From an uncultured Clostridia bacterium (lineage in GTDB: Bacteria > Bacillota > Clostridia > Oscillospirales > Acutalibacteraceae): a stretch of 64,000 nucleotides of DNA. The stretch lies in NCBI GenBank assembly GCA_944380725.1, contig CALWIK010000020.1, positions 210,066 through 274,065 of the forward strand, read 5' to 3'. The translations under genes and the position numbers were made by a program. The notes beneath the pieces are model-generated. The model worked only from the letters and a program-made list of their open reading frames with translations. It did no database searches and was not told the DNA's origin. Positions 37,204 through 45,974 of this stretch are shown here, piece by piece. Numbering within the stretch: position 1 is the stretch's first letter; every line of letters begins with the position of its first letter.

Positions 37204-38067
37204 TTATCTATTTTTTCCCATAAAGAAAAGTGCAACTGTTCCTGGGCCAGCATGCGCACCAACAACGGAGCCTATAAAATTAACTTTTACTTCTTTAATA
37301 TCAAAACTTTTTAAAACAAGGTCTTTAACAAAATTAGCATCATCAAGGGCATCTCCATGAGATATAAAGACAACATCATCTGGTGTAACTTTAGCGGAAT
37401 TTTTCATATGTTCCACAAGAGAAATTAATGCTGTTTTTCTTCCTCTAACCTTTTCAACAGGAATCAATTTGCCTGCGTTGTCAACATGCAATATTGGTTT
37501 AATACCAAGCATCGTGCCAAATAAGGCTGATGCCGAAGAAACTCTCCCTCCCCTTTTTAGATGAAATAAATCATCAACAGTAAACCAATGGCAAATATTT
37601 AATTTATTTTTTTCAATCCATTCAGATAATTCATTAATAGAAAGACCCTCTTTTCTCTTTTGGGAAGCATAGTATATCAAAAGCCCTTCTCCCATAGAAG
37701 CAGAAAGCGAATCAACAACAATTATTTTCCTTTCTGGATATTTTTCAATAAGCTCTTTTTTAGCAATTTCTGCACAAGAAAATGTTCCACTAAGTGCAGA
37801 AGAAAATGCTATATAAAGAATGTCTTTTTGTTGTTTTAAATAAGGTTCAAATTCTTTAATAAAAGTTTCAGCATTTATTTGACTTGTTGTAACATTCTTT
37901 TTTTCTCTTAATAAGTTATAAAATTCACTATATGACATTCCTGTACCATCATAATAAGAGTTTTCTTCATATATAAATTTGAGCGGAATTACTTTTATAT
38001 TAAGCTTATTCAAATAATCAGCAGTTAAGTCACAAGTAGAATCCGTAATAATAACATAATCTTTCAT
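37204..38067 (-). CDS. DegV family fatty-acid-binding protein
   Basis: 287 residues. DegV (FakB-type) proteins bind fatty acids; some present them to the FakA kinase. ITDSTCDL at residues 7-14, DGTGMSYSEFY, TSQIN and the Ser in FSSALSGTF, together with HLKRGGRVS, fit the family. No fakA gene is adjacent, so the partner is unknown. Confidence 0.92.
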   Translation of the reverse strand: MKDYVIITDSTCDLTADYLNKLNIKVIPLKFIYEENSYYDGTGMSYSEFYNLLREKKNVTTSQINAETFIKEFEPYLKQQKDILYIAFSSALSGTFSCAEIAKKELIEKYPERKIIVVDSLSASMGEGLLIYYASQKRKEGLSINELSEWIEKNKLNICHWFTVDDLFHLKRGGRVSSASALFGTMLGIKPILHVDNAGKLIPVEKVRGRKTALISLVEHMKNSAKVTPDDVVFISHGDALDDANFVKDLVLKSFDIKEVKVNFIGSVVGAHAGPGTVALFFMGKNR

Positions 38068-38094
38068 AAATAAAAACTCCTTTTTAATAGGTAG

Positions 38095-38604
38095 TTAAAT
38101 TTTTACTCCATATATATTATCATAAATTTCTCTTTTGTAGTCAACAAAAGTTTTTTCGTCTATCAGTGTCGGATAACTCATTATCAGCAAATGTTGAGCT
38201 TTTTCGGTTTTTCTTAAAGGCGGTTGTTCATAATAAAATTTATTTAGATTAAACCCAAGTCTTTTATAAAAATTAATCCTTTTTTTAGATATTTCTGAAT
38301 CTGGCGGCTCTACCTCTAAAAATATAAATTTTTTTATATCTTTTAAATTCTTTAAATTATTTTTAATTATTTTTGTTCCGATTCCTTTGCCTCTAAAATT
38401 TTTTGAAACAGCTAGATGCTCAAAAAATACGCAATTTTTCAATATCCAATAAGCTAAAAAACCAACTAAAGCTCCATTGTTGTTATTTTCTACTGATACG
38501 TGATATTTGTCGTTATTTAACAAATTTTTTTGGCCTTCATAAGTTCTCATTTCATTATTAGGAAATGATTCATCCATTATTTTAAAAATTTCATCAAAAT
38601 TCAA
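38095..38604 (-). CDS. GNAT family N-acetyltransferase
   Basis: 169 residues. The acetyl-CoA binding segment is FEHLAVSKNFRGKGIGTKII (V-x-x-x-x-R-G-x-G-x-G motif near residue 70), followed by FYKRLGFN. Substrate is unknown. It lies 27 nt upstream of degV on the same strand and is probably co-transcribed. Confidence 0.85.
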   Translation of the reverse strand: MNFDEIFKIMDESFPNNEMRTYEGQKNLLNNDKYHVSVENNNNGALVGFLAYWILKNCVFFEHLAVSKNFRGKGIGTKIIKNNLKNLKDIKKFIFLEVEPPDSEISKKRINFYKRLGFNLNKFYYEQPPLRKTEKAQHLLIMSYPTLIDEKTFVDYKREIYDNIYGVKI

Positions 38605-38725
38605 AATCTACTCCTCCTTATTTTCTTTATTAGTAATTTTACATTATACTCATAATAATTTCCAGAACATAATAAAAAAATAATCCGCATATACCTAAGT
38701 ATGAAACGGAGTGTAAAATAAATTT

Positions 38726-40306
38726 ATGAAAAAGAAAACTTTTTTAATAAATGTACTAATACTAACCTTAACTTCGCTTATAAACATGTTTATAGGATTA
38801 TTTTTTCGAATATACATGTCTAATAAAATTGGAGCAGAAGGTATAGGAATTTATCAATTAGTCACTGCTGTTTATTTTTTTGCAACAACTTTTTCTACTA
38901 CAGGCATAAGCCTAACTGTAACGCGGCTTGTAACAGACAATATTGCTCAAAAACAATATTCTCAAGCAAAAATGATATTAAAAAAATGTCTTGCTCTAGG
39001 AGTTGGAATAAGTCTTTTTGTAGCTATTTTTATGTTTATTTTTGCAAGGCAAATCGGTATATTTATTTTAAAGGATAATCGTACTATTTTATCATTAAAA
39101 ATTTTAGCATTTAGTTTACCTTTTGTCGCTATTTCATCATGTTTTAGAGGCTATTTTTATGGTGTAAGGCGTGTTATAAAAACCGCCAGCGAGCAATTAC
39201 TTGAACAAATTATTGAGATTATTGTTTTTTTCACTTTAATAGAAAATTTTGTGCCCTGTAAAATTGAACTTGCCTGTGCATCAATAGTTACAGGAACAAC
39301 TTTTGCAGAAATTTTATCTAGTTTATATTCATACATTCTTTATATTTATGACATAAAAAATTTAAAATTTTCTAAAGATGTTAAAACTATTCGAACGAAT
39401 TCAAAAATACTCCCTATTTTTTTGCCATTTACAGCAAGTGCATCACTAAGAGCAGGACTTAGCACTCTTGAAAATATACTTATTCCATTCGGACTAAAAA
39501 GCTACGGAGCCTCAAGCACTAAGGCTTTATCTGTCTATGGATTAATTTTAGGAATGGTTATGCCAATAATTACATTTCCAGCATTGATTTTATTATCTTT
39601 TTCTATGTTATTAATTCCAGAAATGTCAGAAGCCAACTCAATAAACAAGATTTCAGACATTAATTATGTATCTGAAAAAGCTTTAAAGCTTACGTTAATT
39701 TTTTCTATAATGGTAATGAATATTTTTTTATTTTTTTCAAAAGATCTATGTCAAGCTATATATTCAAACCATGAGAGCAATTTTTATTTGAAAATTTTAG
39801 CACCACTTGTTCCACTAATGTATATAGATAAAATTGTAGATGGTATCTTAAAAGGATTGAACCAACAAATTTATTATCTAACATGTAACATAATAGATTC
39901 TTTTATGAGGGTAACTTTAATATTTATCCTATTGCCAATTGCAGGAATAAAAGGATTACTAATTATGATGTTTACAAGCACAATTTTAAATTCTACATTA
40001 AGCCTCTTAAAATTAATTCAAATTACAACTTTAAAAATTAATTTAAAAGAATGCATAATTTTCCCCATAATTTTTTCAGGTCTCTCTACATACTTTTCAA
40101 AACTATTATTTATACATTATAATTTTAGTATTTTAAAAGTTATAATTGAAATTCTTTTTAGCATATTGATATATGGATTAATTTTGCTACTTTTTCATTA
40201 TACTAATCCCTCAAAAACAAAGAATAAAGATACAATCTCTAAAATAATTACATCCAAAATGAAGACTAATTTTAACAAAATAAAAAGAACCCAAAGAAAT
40301 GTTTAA
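38726..40306 (+). CDS. spoVB: Stage V sporulation protein B-like flippase (MOP superfamily)
   Basis: 526 residues with about 14 membrane helices. The N terminus MFIGLFFRIYMSNKIGAEGIGIYQLV (read in part: KIGAEGIGIYQL) is typical of SpoVB/polysaccharide exporters of the MurJ-MATE superfamily. In Bacillus SpoVB is made in the mother cell under SigE and is needed for cortex synthesis. Paralogues exist, so the sporulation role is probable and not proven. Confidence 0.85.
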   Translation: MKKKTFLINVLILTLTSLINMFIGLFFRIYMSNKIGAEGIGIYQLVTAVYFFATTFSTTGISLTVTRLVTDNIAQKQYSQAKMILKKCLALGVGISLFVAIFMFIFARQIGIFILKDNRTILSLKILAFSLPFVAISSCFRGYFYGVRRVIKTASEQLLEQIIEIIVFFTLIENFVPCKIELACASIVTGTTFAEILSSLYSYILYIYDIKNLKFSKDVKTIRTNSKILPIFLPFTASASLRAGLSTLENILIPFGLKSYGASSTKALSVYGLILGMVMPIITFPALILLSFSMLLIPEMSEANSINKISDINYVSEKALKLTLIFSIMVMNIFLFFSKDLCQAIYSNHESNFYLKILAPLVPLMYIDKIVDGILKGLNQQIYYLTCNIIDSFMRVTLIFILLPIAGIKGLLIMMFTSTILNSTLSLLKLIQITTLKINLKECIIFPIIFSGLSTYFSKLLFIHYNFSILKVIIEILFSILIYGLILLLFHYTNPSKTKNKDTISKIITSKMKTNFNKIKRTQRNV

Positions 40307-40327
40307 AATATCTTCGCGTTCTTATAA
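40284..40327. terminator. Bidirectional terminator between spoVB and rplA
   Basis: AAAGAACCC near the end of spoVB pairs with the region ending GCGTTCTT downstream, giving a long stem with two mismatches. T-rich stretches follow on the minus strand (TTCTTTTTATTTTG), so it terminates mainly the rplA transcript. Confidence 0.55.
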
Positions 40328-40346
40328 TTTTAGATTTAAATATAAA

Positions 40347-41042
40347 TTACATTCCAACTTTGTTTGGGTTTAACCTAATTCCTGGTCCCATTGTAGTCGA
40401 AATTGCGCAAGAGCGAATATATTGCCCTTTTGCAGCAGCAGGTTTTGCCTTTACAATAGCTCCAAGCAAAGCATTAAAGTTTTCAATTAACTTTTCCTTT
40501 CCAAAAGAAACTTTTCCTATAGGGCAATGAATAATATTTGTTTTATCTAATCGATATTCGATTTTTCCTGCCTTAGCATCTTTAATTGCTCTAGCAATAT
40601 CAGTTGTAACCGTTCCGGCTTTAGGGTTTGGCATAAGTCCTCTCGGGCCTAAAACTTTGCCCAGACGTCCAACTAACGGCATCATATCCGGAGTTGTAAT
40701 CAAAACATCAAAATCCATCCAGCCATCATTTTGTATCTTAGCAATATATTCATCTGAACCAACAAAATCAGCACCAGAAGATTCTGCCAAATTTACATTA
40801 TCTCCTTTGCATATAGCAAGAATTTTAACCGTCTTCCCTGTCCCATTTGGTAAAACAATAGCACCTCGCACTTGTTGATCAGCATGGCGTGAATCAACAC
40901 CTAATTTAACATGCACTTCAACAGTTTCATCAAACTTAGCTGTAGCTGTTTTTACACAAAGATCTATAGCTTCGTCGTTTTCATATAATTTTGTTTTATC
41001 GACAAGCTTTGCGCTCTCGATATATTTTTTACCATGTTTCAT
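40347..41042 (-). CDS. rplA: Large ribosomal subunit protein uL1
   Basis: 231 residues. L1 forms the mobile stalk at the ribosomal E site and represses its own operon in many bacteria. [21 protein letters not shown] (read in part: [11 protein letters not shown]) is the family signature, and [10 protein letters not shown] ends the protein. ATG 41042 has GGGAGG upstream. The upstream GGAGG-rich 60 bases between rplK and rplA show no clear L1 box. Confidence 0.97.
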   Translation of the reverse strand: MKHGKKYIESAKLVDKTKLYENDEAIDLCVKTATAKFDETVEVHVKLGVDSRHADQQVRGAIVLPNGTGKTVKILAICKGDNVNLAESSGADFVGSDEYIAKIQNDGWMDFDVLITTPDMMPLVGRLGKVLGPRGLMPNPKAGTVTTDIARAIKDAKAGKIEYRLDKTNIIHCPIGKVSFGKEKLIENFNALLGAIVKAKPAAAKGQYIRSCAISTTMGPGIRLNPNKVGM

Positions 41043-41100
41043 TGATTTTCCTCCCTCTAAAGTGGTAAAAATCGGATTATTTCCTCCCACCTAGGCCAAA

Positions 41101-41526
41101 TCAGTTAACAACCTCAATGCCCATACTACGTGCAGTGCCCGCAATCATACTAATAGCGCTCTCAACTGATGCTGCATTCAAATCTGGCATCTTTTGTTCG
41201 GCTATTTTTCTTAGTTGCTCACGGGTAATTTTAGATACCTTATTTTTATTAGGCACTCCAGATCCGCTTTCAATACCACAAGCTTTTTTTATGAGCACAG
41301 CAGCCGGCGGAGTTTTAGTAACAAAAGTAAAAGATCTATCTGCATAAACAGTAATAACAACAGGAATAATCAACCCCGCATCATTTTTTGTACGTTCATT
41401 AAACTCCTTAGTAAAGGCCATAATGTTAACACCATGCTGTCCAAGCGCAGGACCAACCGGTGGAGCCGGAGTTGCTTTTCCGGCAGGGATCTGTAGCTTA
41501 ATAAAGCCAGTAACTTTTTGAGCCAT
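41101..41526 (-). CDS. rplK: Large ribosomal subunit protein uL11
   Basis: 141 residues, the standard length. [22 protein letters not shown] (read in part: [13 protein letters not shown]) and the C-terminal RNA-binding [14 protein letters not shown] identify it. It lies between nusG and rplA, as is usual. Confidence 0.98.
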   Translation of the reverse strand: MAQKVTGFIKLQIPAGKATPAPPVGPALGQHGVNIMAFTKEFNERTKNDAGLIIPVVITVYADRSFTFVTKTPPAAVLIKKACGIESGSGVPNKNKVSKITREQLRKIAEQKMPDLNAASVESAISMIAGTARSMGIEVVN

Positions 41527-41628
41527 TTATTTACACCTCCAAAATTAGTGGTAATTAACGAAACCTTAAAAAGTTTCTTCCACCCGAGATTTTGCTCCCT
41601 CGCAGTAAATTTAATTTACTACTAAAAA

Positions 41629-42153
41629 TTAATCATCCGCCAATTCAACTTGAGACATTTCAAGTTCAACCGGAGTACTGCGGCCAAACATATTCACCAA
41701 AACACGCACATAATTATTTTCTATATCAATAACTTCAACCGTTCCGGTGTTGTTCTCAAGAGGACCCTCAGTAATAACAACCGTATCACCAATTTCATAA
41801 GGAACCTCTACAGAGTTTCTACCTATGCCAAATCGACGAACTTCTTCATCCTTCAATGGAACTGGTTTAGAAGATGGCCCCACAAACCCGGTACATCCTC
41901 TAATATTTCTGACAACATACCATGTTTCATCTGTTAATACCATTTTAATAATAACATATCCAGGAAAAATCTTGCGTTCAACAGTACGTTTTTTGTTATC
42001 TTTCATTTCTGTAACTGTTTCAGTTGGAACAATAACTTCCTGAATTAATTCACCAAGTCCTCTATTTTCTATAGTTTTTTCAAGATTTGACGCAACTTTA
42101 TTTTCATATCCCGAATAAGTATGCACAATATACCATTTAGCTTCTTCTGGCAT
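41629..42153 (-). CDS. nusG: Transcription termination/antitermination protein NusG
   Basis: 174 residues. The NGN domain begins WYIVHTYSGYENKVA and contains FPGYVIIKM; the KOW domain near residue 125 is GDTVVITEGPLENNTGTV. It joins transcription with translation and Rho. Operon position is secE-nusG-rplK-rplA. Confidence 0.97.
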   Translation of the reverse strand: MPEEAKWYIVHTYSGYENKVASNLEKTIENRGLGELIQEVIVPTETVTEMKDNKKRTVERKIFPGYVIIKMVLTDETWYVVRNIRGCTGFVGPSSKPVPLKDEEVRRFGIGRNSVEVPYEIGDTVVITEGPLENNTGTVEVIDIENNYVRVLVNMFGRSTPVELEMSQVELADD

Positions 42154-42171
42154 GATTTTCCTCCCAGATAA

Positions 42172-42402
42172 TTAATTGGCAATATGCATTATAGTACCAA
42201 GAAGTTTAGTCAATCCAAAGTCCAAAGCACCCACAAATATTGCACTAATAATAATCGACGATAATACAACACCAGTATTTTTAAAAGTGGATTTAACTGT
42301 TGGCCAAACTATTTTTTTGAGTTCATTCTTACAATCAATAAAAAAGCTACATATTTTTTGAAAGATATTCATTTTACCATCAACATTTTTCTTTTTTGCC
42401 AT
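42172..42402 (-). CDS. secE: Preprotein translocase subunit SecE
   Basis: 76 residues with one C-terminal membrane helix (about 45-70). The amphipathic segment ELKKIVWPTVKSTFKNT is the SecE signature. It precedes nusG by 18 nt. Confidence 0.96.
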   Translation of the reverse strand: MAKKKNVDGKMNIFQKICSFFIDCKNELKKIVWPTVKSTFKNTGVVLSSIIISAIFVGALDFGLTKLLGTIMHIAN

Positions 42403-42425
42403 AGTTTTACCCCTTTCCGTCCAAT

Positions 42426-42575
42426 TTACTTAGTTTCTTTATGCACAGTATGCTTTTTGCAGAACCTACAGTATTTATTCATTTCTAATCTGTCAGGATC
42501 ATTCTTTTTGTTTTTCATAGTGTTATAATTACGTTGTTTGCACTCAGTGCAGGCTAATGTAACTTTTACTCTCAT
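42426..42575 (-). CDS. rpmG: Large ribosomal subunit protein bL33
   Basis: 49 residues from ATG 42575 (GGAGGTG upstream) to TAA 42426-42428. Two pairs, CTEC and CRFC, form a zinc ribbon, so this is the zinc-binding L33 form. Its place before secE-nusG is typical of Firmicutes and Clostridia. Confidence 0.97.
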   Translation of the reverse strand: MRVKVTLACTECKQRNYNTMKNKKNDPDRLEMNKYCRFCKKHTVHKETK

Positions 42576-42638
42576 AGCGGCACCTCCAGGAACGTCGGAA
42601 TTTTTTTAGCCTCCCTCTAAAGGATACAAAAATAAAGC

Positions 42639-42650
42639 CCTCTTAAGAGG
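42639..42650. repeat. Perfect 12-bp palindrome at the operon start
   Basis: CCTCTTAAGAGG lies just downstream of the -10 hexamer, at the predicted transcription start of rpmG-secE-nusG-rplK-rplA. It could be an operator or a 5' cap hairpin. Confidence 0.5.
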
Positions 42651-42657
42651 TATATAT

Positions 42658-42687
42658 ACTATAGCATAGAAATAAACATACAGTCAA
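42658..42687 (-). promoter_or_regulatory. Promoter of rpmG-secE-nusG-rplK-rplA
   Basis: On the minus strand TTGACT (42682-42687) and TATAGT (42658-42663) are separated by 18 bases, about 80 bases before rpmG. Confidence 0.65.
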
Positions 42688-42696
42688 GCAAATTTA

Positions 42697-43479
42697 CTAA
42701 TTTTTTTGCGATGCATTCAGAGTATCCGAGATAAATATACTTTTTTTCTTTATTTTTTCCGGTTTTATTTTTTTCCCTTTCAATTTATAAGCCTCTTTCA
42801 TAGCTATTTTTAATTCATTGCTAACGGTAGCCGCAATATTTTCTCGTGCCAAAACATTTTCGATTTCATTTAAAAATACAATAGTTATTATAGCTTTTGT
42901 ATCGAGATTTCCAGCAGAATACGAGTTGCTAAAAATTGTACATAATTTTTTAAATTTGTCTTTAGGTTTTCCATTGATTAAAATTTCTTTAATTATTGGT
43001 AAAATATTTGTTCTAGAAAAGGTTACATACCTAAAGTTTTGATAATTTTCTTTTTCTTCCTGAATAATATCTTTCAGTTCTGGAAAAACATTTGCTATTC
43101 TATTTATTAAGAAAAGCGGTGTTGTATTATTGTCATCATCAGATTTTTTCCCATTTTTAGTGTTTTTTTTGCAAGCTATCTTAGAAGAATCAGCAACAGT
43201 TATAACAAAATCTGCAGCAATATCCTTAGCTTCTTTTTCAGTATCATTTTGAGGGTCAAAAAGCCACGTGGATAAAACTTTTTTTGAGATTATCTCTTTA
43301 TTCTCCAACATGCAGTAAAACAACTCAAAATTATTTTTAGTCTGATTAAAATTTATTCCATAAGCATTTTTTTCTTTTACAAACAATATATTATTTTCAT
43401 TTATAATCTTCTCAAATCCTTTTTTTATTAATAGTTCACTCAATTTTTCGTCTATTATTTTAAAGGCTTTATTTATCAA
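42697..43479 (-). CDS. Hypothetical protein, about 261 aa
   Basis: I do not recognise the family. The frame is open for 274 codons; TTG 43479 is the likely start because GGAG is ten bases before it. The protein is lysine-rich, without membrane segments, with a poly-Asp/Asn patch near the middle (KSDDDNNTT) and a basic C terminus (KGKKIKPEKIKKKS). It may bind nucleic acid, but this is only a composition-based guess. It is not clearly operonic: the rpmG promoter lies just inside its 3' flank, and ddl is divergent. Confidence 0.7.
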   Translation of the reverse strand: MINKAFKIIDEKLSELLIKKGFEKIINENNILFVKEKNAYGINFNQTKNNFELFYCMLENKEIISKKVLSTWLFDPQNDTEKEAKDIAADFVITVADSSKIACKKNTKNGKKSDDDNNTTPLFLINRIANVFPELKDIIQEEKENYQNFRYVTFSRTNILPIIKEILINGKPKDKFKKLCTIFSNSYSAGNLDTKAIITIVFLNEIENVLARENIAATVSNELKIAMKEAYKLKGKKIKPEKIKKKSIFISDTLNASQKN

Positions 43480-43623
43480 AACATATTCACTCCTAAAAAA
43501 TTTATAAAAACATTTTAACACATTTTTCTAACTCTTGTCATTAATGTTTAATAAATAAAATTTGAACTATCTTGCACCATATGTTTTAATGTGATAATAT
43601 TACATTATTATAGGAGGTTTTTT

Positions 43624-44700
43624 ATGAAAAAAAAAGTAATCGCTATTTTATTTGGAGGCGCTTCTTCTGAACATGAAATTTCTAGACTTTCTGCCTCATC
43701 AATTATAAAGAATATCTCTAAAGAAAAATACGAGCTTATCTTGGTCGGAATTACAAAAAACAGTGAATGGTTCTTATATACAGGTGATATTGAAAATGTT
43801 GCTAACGGTGAATGGGAAAGTGACAATACAAACAAAAAACCTGCCTTTATTTCACCGGATTCTTCGATTAGAGGTCTAATTATATGTGAGAATCAAAAAT
43901 ATTCAATAATTAAAATCGATGCTGTCATTCCTGCTCTTCACGGCAAAAATGGTGAGGATGGAACTATTCAAGGGTTGCTACAGCTTGCACGAATTCCATT
44001 TGTAGGCTGCGATACATTTTCTTCTGCTGCTTGTATGGATAAAATAACAACAAACATTACTTTAAAATATGCTGGAATAAAAAAAGCAAATTTTGCCTTT
44101 ATAACAAAAAACTACTTTTATTCTAATAAAGAAAAGTGCATAGAGTATATTGAAAAAACTTTACCATTCTTTCCACTATTTGTAAAACCATCAAATGCAG
44201 GATCCTCTGTAGGAATCAGCAAAGTTTATTCTCAAGACGATTTGATTAAATCTATAGAAACCGCTTTGCTTGAAGATAATAGAGTATTGATTGAAGAAGG
44301 TATTAATGGGCAAGAAGTCGAGTGTGCAGTCTTAGGCAACGATGATCCAATTGCGTCCATCTGCGGAGAAATTGTTCCTTCAAATGATTTTTATGACTAT
44401 GAAGCAAAGTACATTAGTAATAATTCTAAACTATATATTCCAGCACATATAGATGAAGAAATTTCTAATAAAATACGCAAAATAGCTTTAAACGCGTATA
44501 AGATAATTGGCTGTAGTGGCCTTGCGCGAGTTGATTTTTTTGTTGAAAAAAATACTAATGAGATTTATTTAAATGAAATAAACACTTTTCCTGGATTTAC
44601 TAATATTAGTATGTATCCTAAATTATTTGAACATACGGGCATCTCTTATTCAGATTTGATTGATAAATTAATTAATCTTTCTTTTGAAAGGGCAAAATAA
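43624..44700 (+). CDS. ddl: D-alanine--D-alanine ligase
   Basis: 358 residues. It makes the D-Ala-D-Ala end of peptidoglycan stem peptides. FGGASSEHEIS is the N-terminal signature, LHGKNGEDGTIQGLL follows, and the ATP-grasp part has VKPSNAGSSVGI and EINTFPGFTNISMYP. ATG 43624 follows AGGAGG. murI begins 1-2 bases after, so both cell-wall D-amino acid steps are co-expressed. Confidence 0.97.
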   Translation: MKKKVIAILFGGASSEHEISRLSASSIIKNISKEKYELILVGITKNSEWFLYTGDIENVANGEWESDNTNKKPAFISPDSSIRGLIICENQKYSIIKIDAVIPALHGKNGEDGTIQGLLQLARIPFVGCDTFSSAACMDKITTNITLKYAGIKKANFAFITKNYFYSNKEKCIEYIEKTLPFFPLFVKPSNAGSSVGISKVYSQDDLIKSIETALLEDNRVLIEEGINGQEVECAVLGNDDPIASICGEIVPSNDFYDYEAKYISNNSKLYIPAHIDEEISNKIRKIALNAYKIIGCSGLARVDFFVEKNTNEIYLNEINTFPGFTNISMYPKLFEHTGISYSDLIDKLINLSFERAK

Positions 44701-44701
44701 A

Positions 44702-45547
44702 ATGAATAACAAAGCTATCGGAGTTTTTGACTCTGGCCTTGGTGGGCTTACTGCGGTTAAAGAATTGATGAAGGTTTTGCCCAACGAGAATATTGTTTAT
44801 TTTGGCGATACTGGGCGAGTTCCTTATGGTGATAAAAGCCGGCAGACTATTCTGAAGTACGCCCTTCAAGATATAGAATTTTTAAAATCTCTTAATGTAA
44901 AAATGATCTTAGCTGCATGCGGGACTGTAAGTTCTATAATAGAAGAAAGTAATGTAAATATTGATATTCCATTTACAGGTGTAGTAGCGCCTACTGCAGC
45001 CACTGCTGCAAGTGCCACTAGAAATAATAAAATTGGAATAATAGGGACTACAGCAACTATTAAAAGTGGAGCTTATAAACGAGAACTTCTTAAAATTAAT
45101 TCAGAATTACAGATATTTGAGCAAGACTGTCCTTTATTTGTACCGCTGGTTGAAAATGGATTTATCGAAAAAGATAACAAAGCAACATTGATTATTGCAG
45201 AGAAATATCTTACTGGTTTGCGGAATAAAAAGGTTGATACGTTAATTCTTGGCTGTACACATTATCCTATTATTAGTGAAATTATCTCTAGAGTTATTGG
45301 CTCAGATGTCAAGTTGATTGATTCTGGCAAAGAAGCTGCTATGTTTGCTGCAAACGCTCTTAGCTTTTCTGAATGCTTAACTGAACGAAAAACTAATGGT
45401 TCTTGCACATTTTATGTTAGTGATACTGTTAATAGTTTTTCTAAAAGTGCAGGGCTATTTTTACAACAAAACGTATCTCAAAAAGTAAAAATGATTGACA
45501 TTGCAAAATATTCGACTAATCTTGAAATAATTAATGATTGTGGATAA
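44702..45547 (+). CDS. murI: Glutamate racemase
   Basis: 281 residues. It makes D-glutamate for peptidoglycan. The two catalytic cysteines are in AACGTVSS (about residue 73) and LGCTHYP (about 184). GVFDSGLGGLT is the N-terminal signature. ATG 44702 directly follows the ddl stop. Confidence 0.96.
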   Translation: MNNKAIGVFDSGLGGLTAVKELMKVLPNENIVYFGDTGRVPYGDKSRQTILKYALQDIEFLKSLNVKMILAACGTVSSIIEESNVNIDIPFTGVVAPTAATAASATRNNKIGIIGTTATIKSGAYKRELLKINSELQIFEQDCPLFVPLVENGFIEKDNKATLIIAEKYLTGLRNKKVDTLILGCTHYPIISEIISRVIGSDVKLIDSGKEAAMFAANALSFSECLTERKTNGSCTFYVSDTVNSFSKSAGLFLQQNVSQKVKMIDIAKYSTNLEIINDCG

Positions 45548-45548
45548 A

Positions 45549-45974
45549 ATGTATTTTATAACTATATTTAGCACAATACAGACAAATAATAAACAAATAA
45601 GTAAGTCCCAAATTACTGTCCCTTGTGAAGTTGAATTTAGAAATAAACCTTATTTAATAGCCTACAAAGAAATTATCGATGGCAGTCTATCATCACATTC
45701 TGTTATAAAAATTTATAGCGATAATTTAATTATTATTTCTCGAAGCGGCGATCATTTGGTTGATTTTATTTTTGAAAAAGATAAAAATCATAAATGCAGC
45801 TATATTACAAAATTTGCTCTGATTGAACTGAAAATTTTTACTCACAAAATTATATTTAAAATTGAAAAAGATTCTTGTTACATAGAACTTGTTTATTCTA
45901 TTAGTTCGAATGGATTAATTTTTAGTAAAAATAAAATTGTTATAAACGTCAAGGAGGAAAATGATAATGTCTAA
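45549..45974 (+). CDS. DUF1934 domain protein
   Basis: About 141 residues from ATG 45549. It resembles the small calycin-like beta-barrel DUF1934 (YwiB) family, usually found beside argS in Firmicutes. The role is unknown. The start overlaps the end of murI and the stop overlaps argS by several bases, so it is translationally coupled to both. An alternative start five codons upstream at 45534 is possible. Confidence 0.82.
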   Translation: MYFITIFSTIQTNNKQISKSQITVPCEVEFRNKPYLIAYKEIIDGSLSSHSVIKIYSDNLIIISRSGDHLVDFIFEKDKNHKCSYITKFALIELKIFTHKIIFKIEKDSCYIELVYSISSNGLIFSKNKIVINVKEENDNV

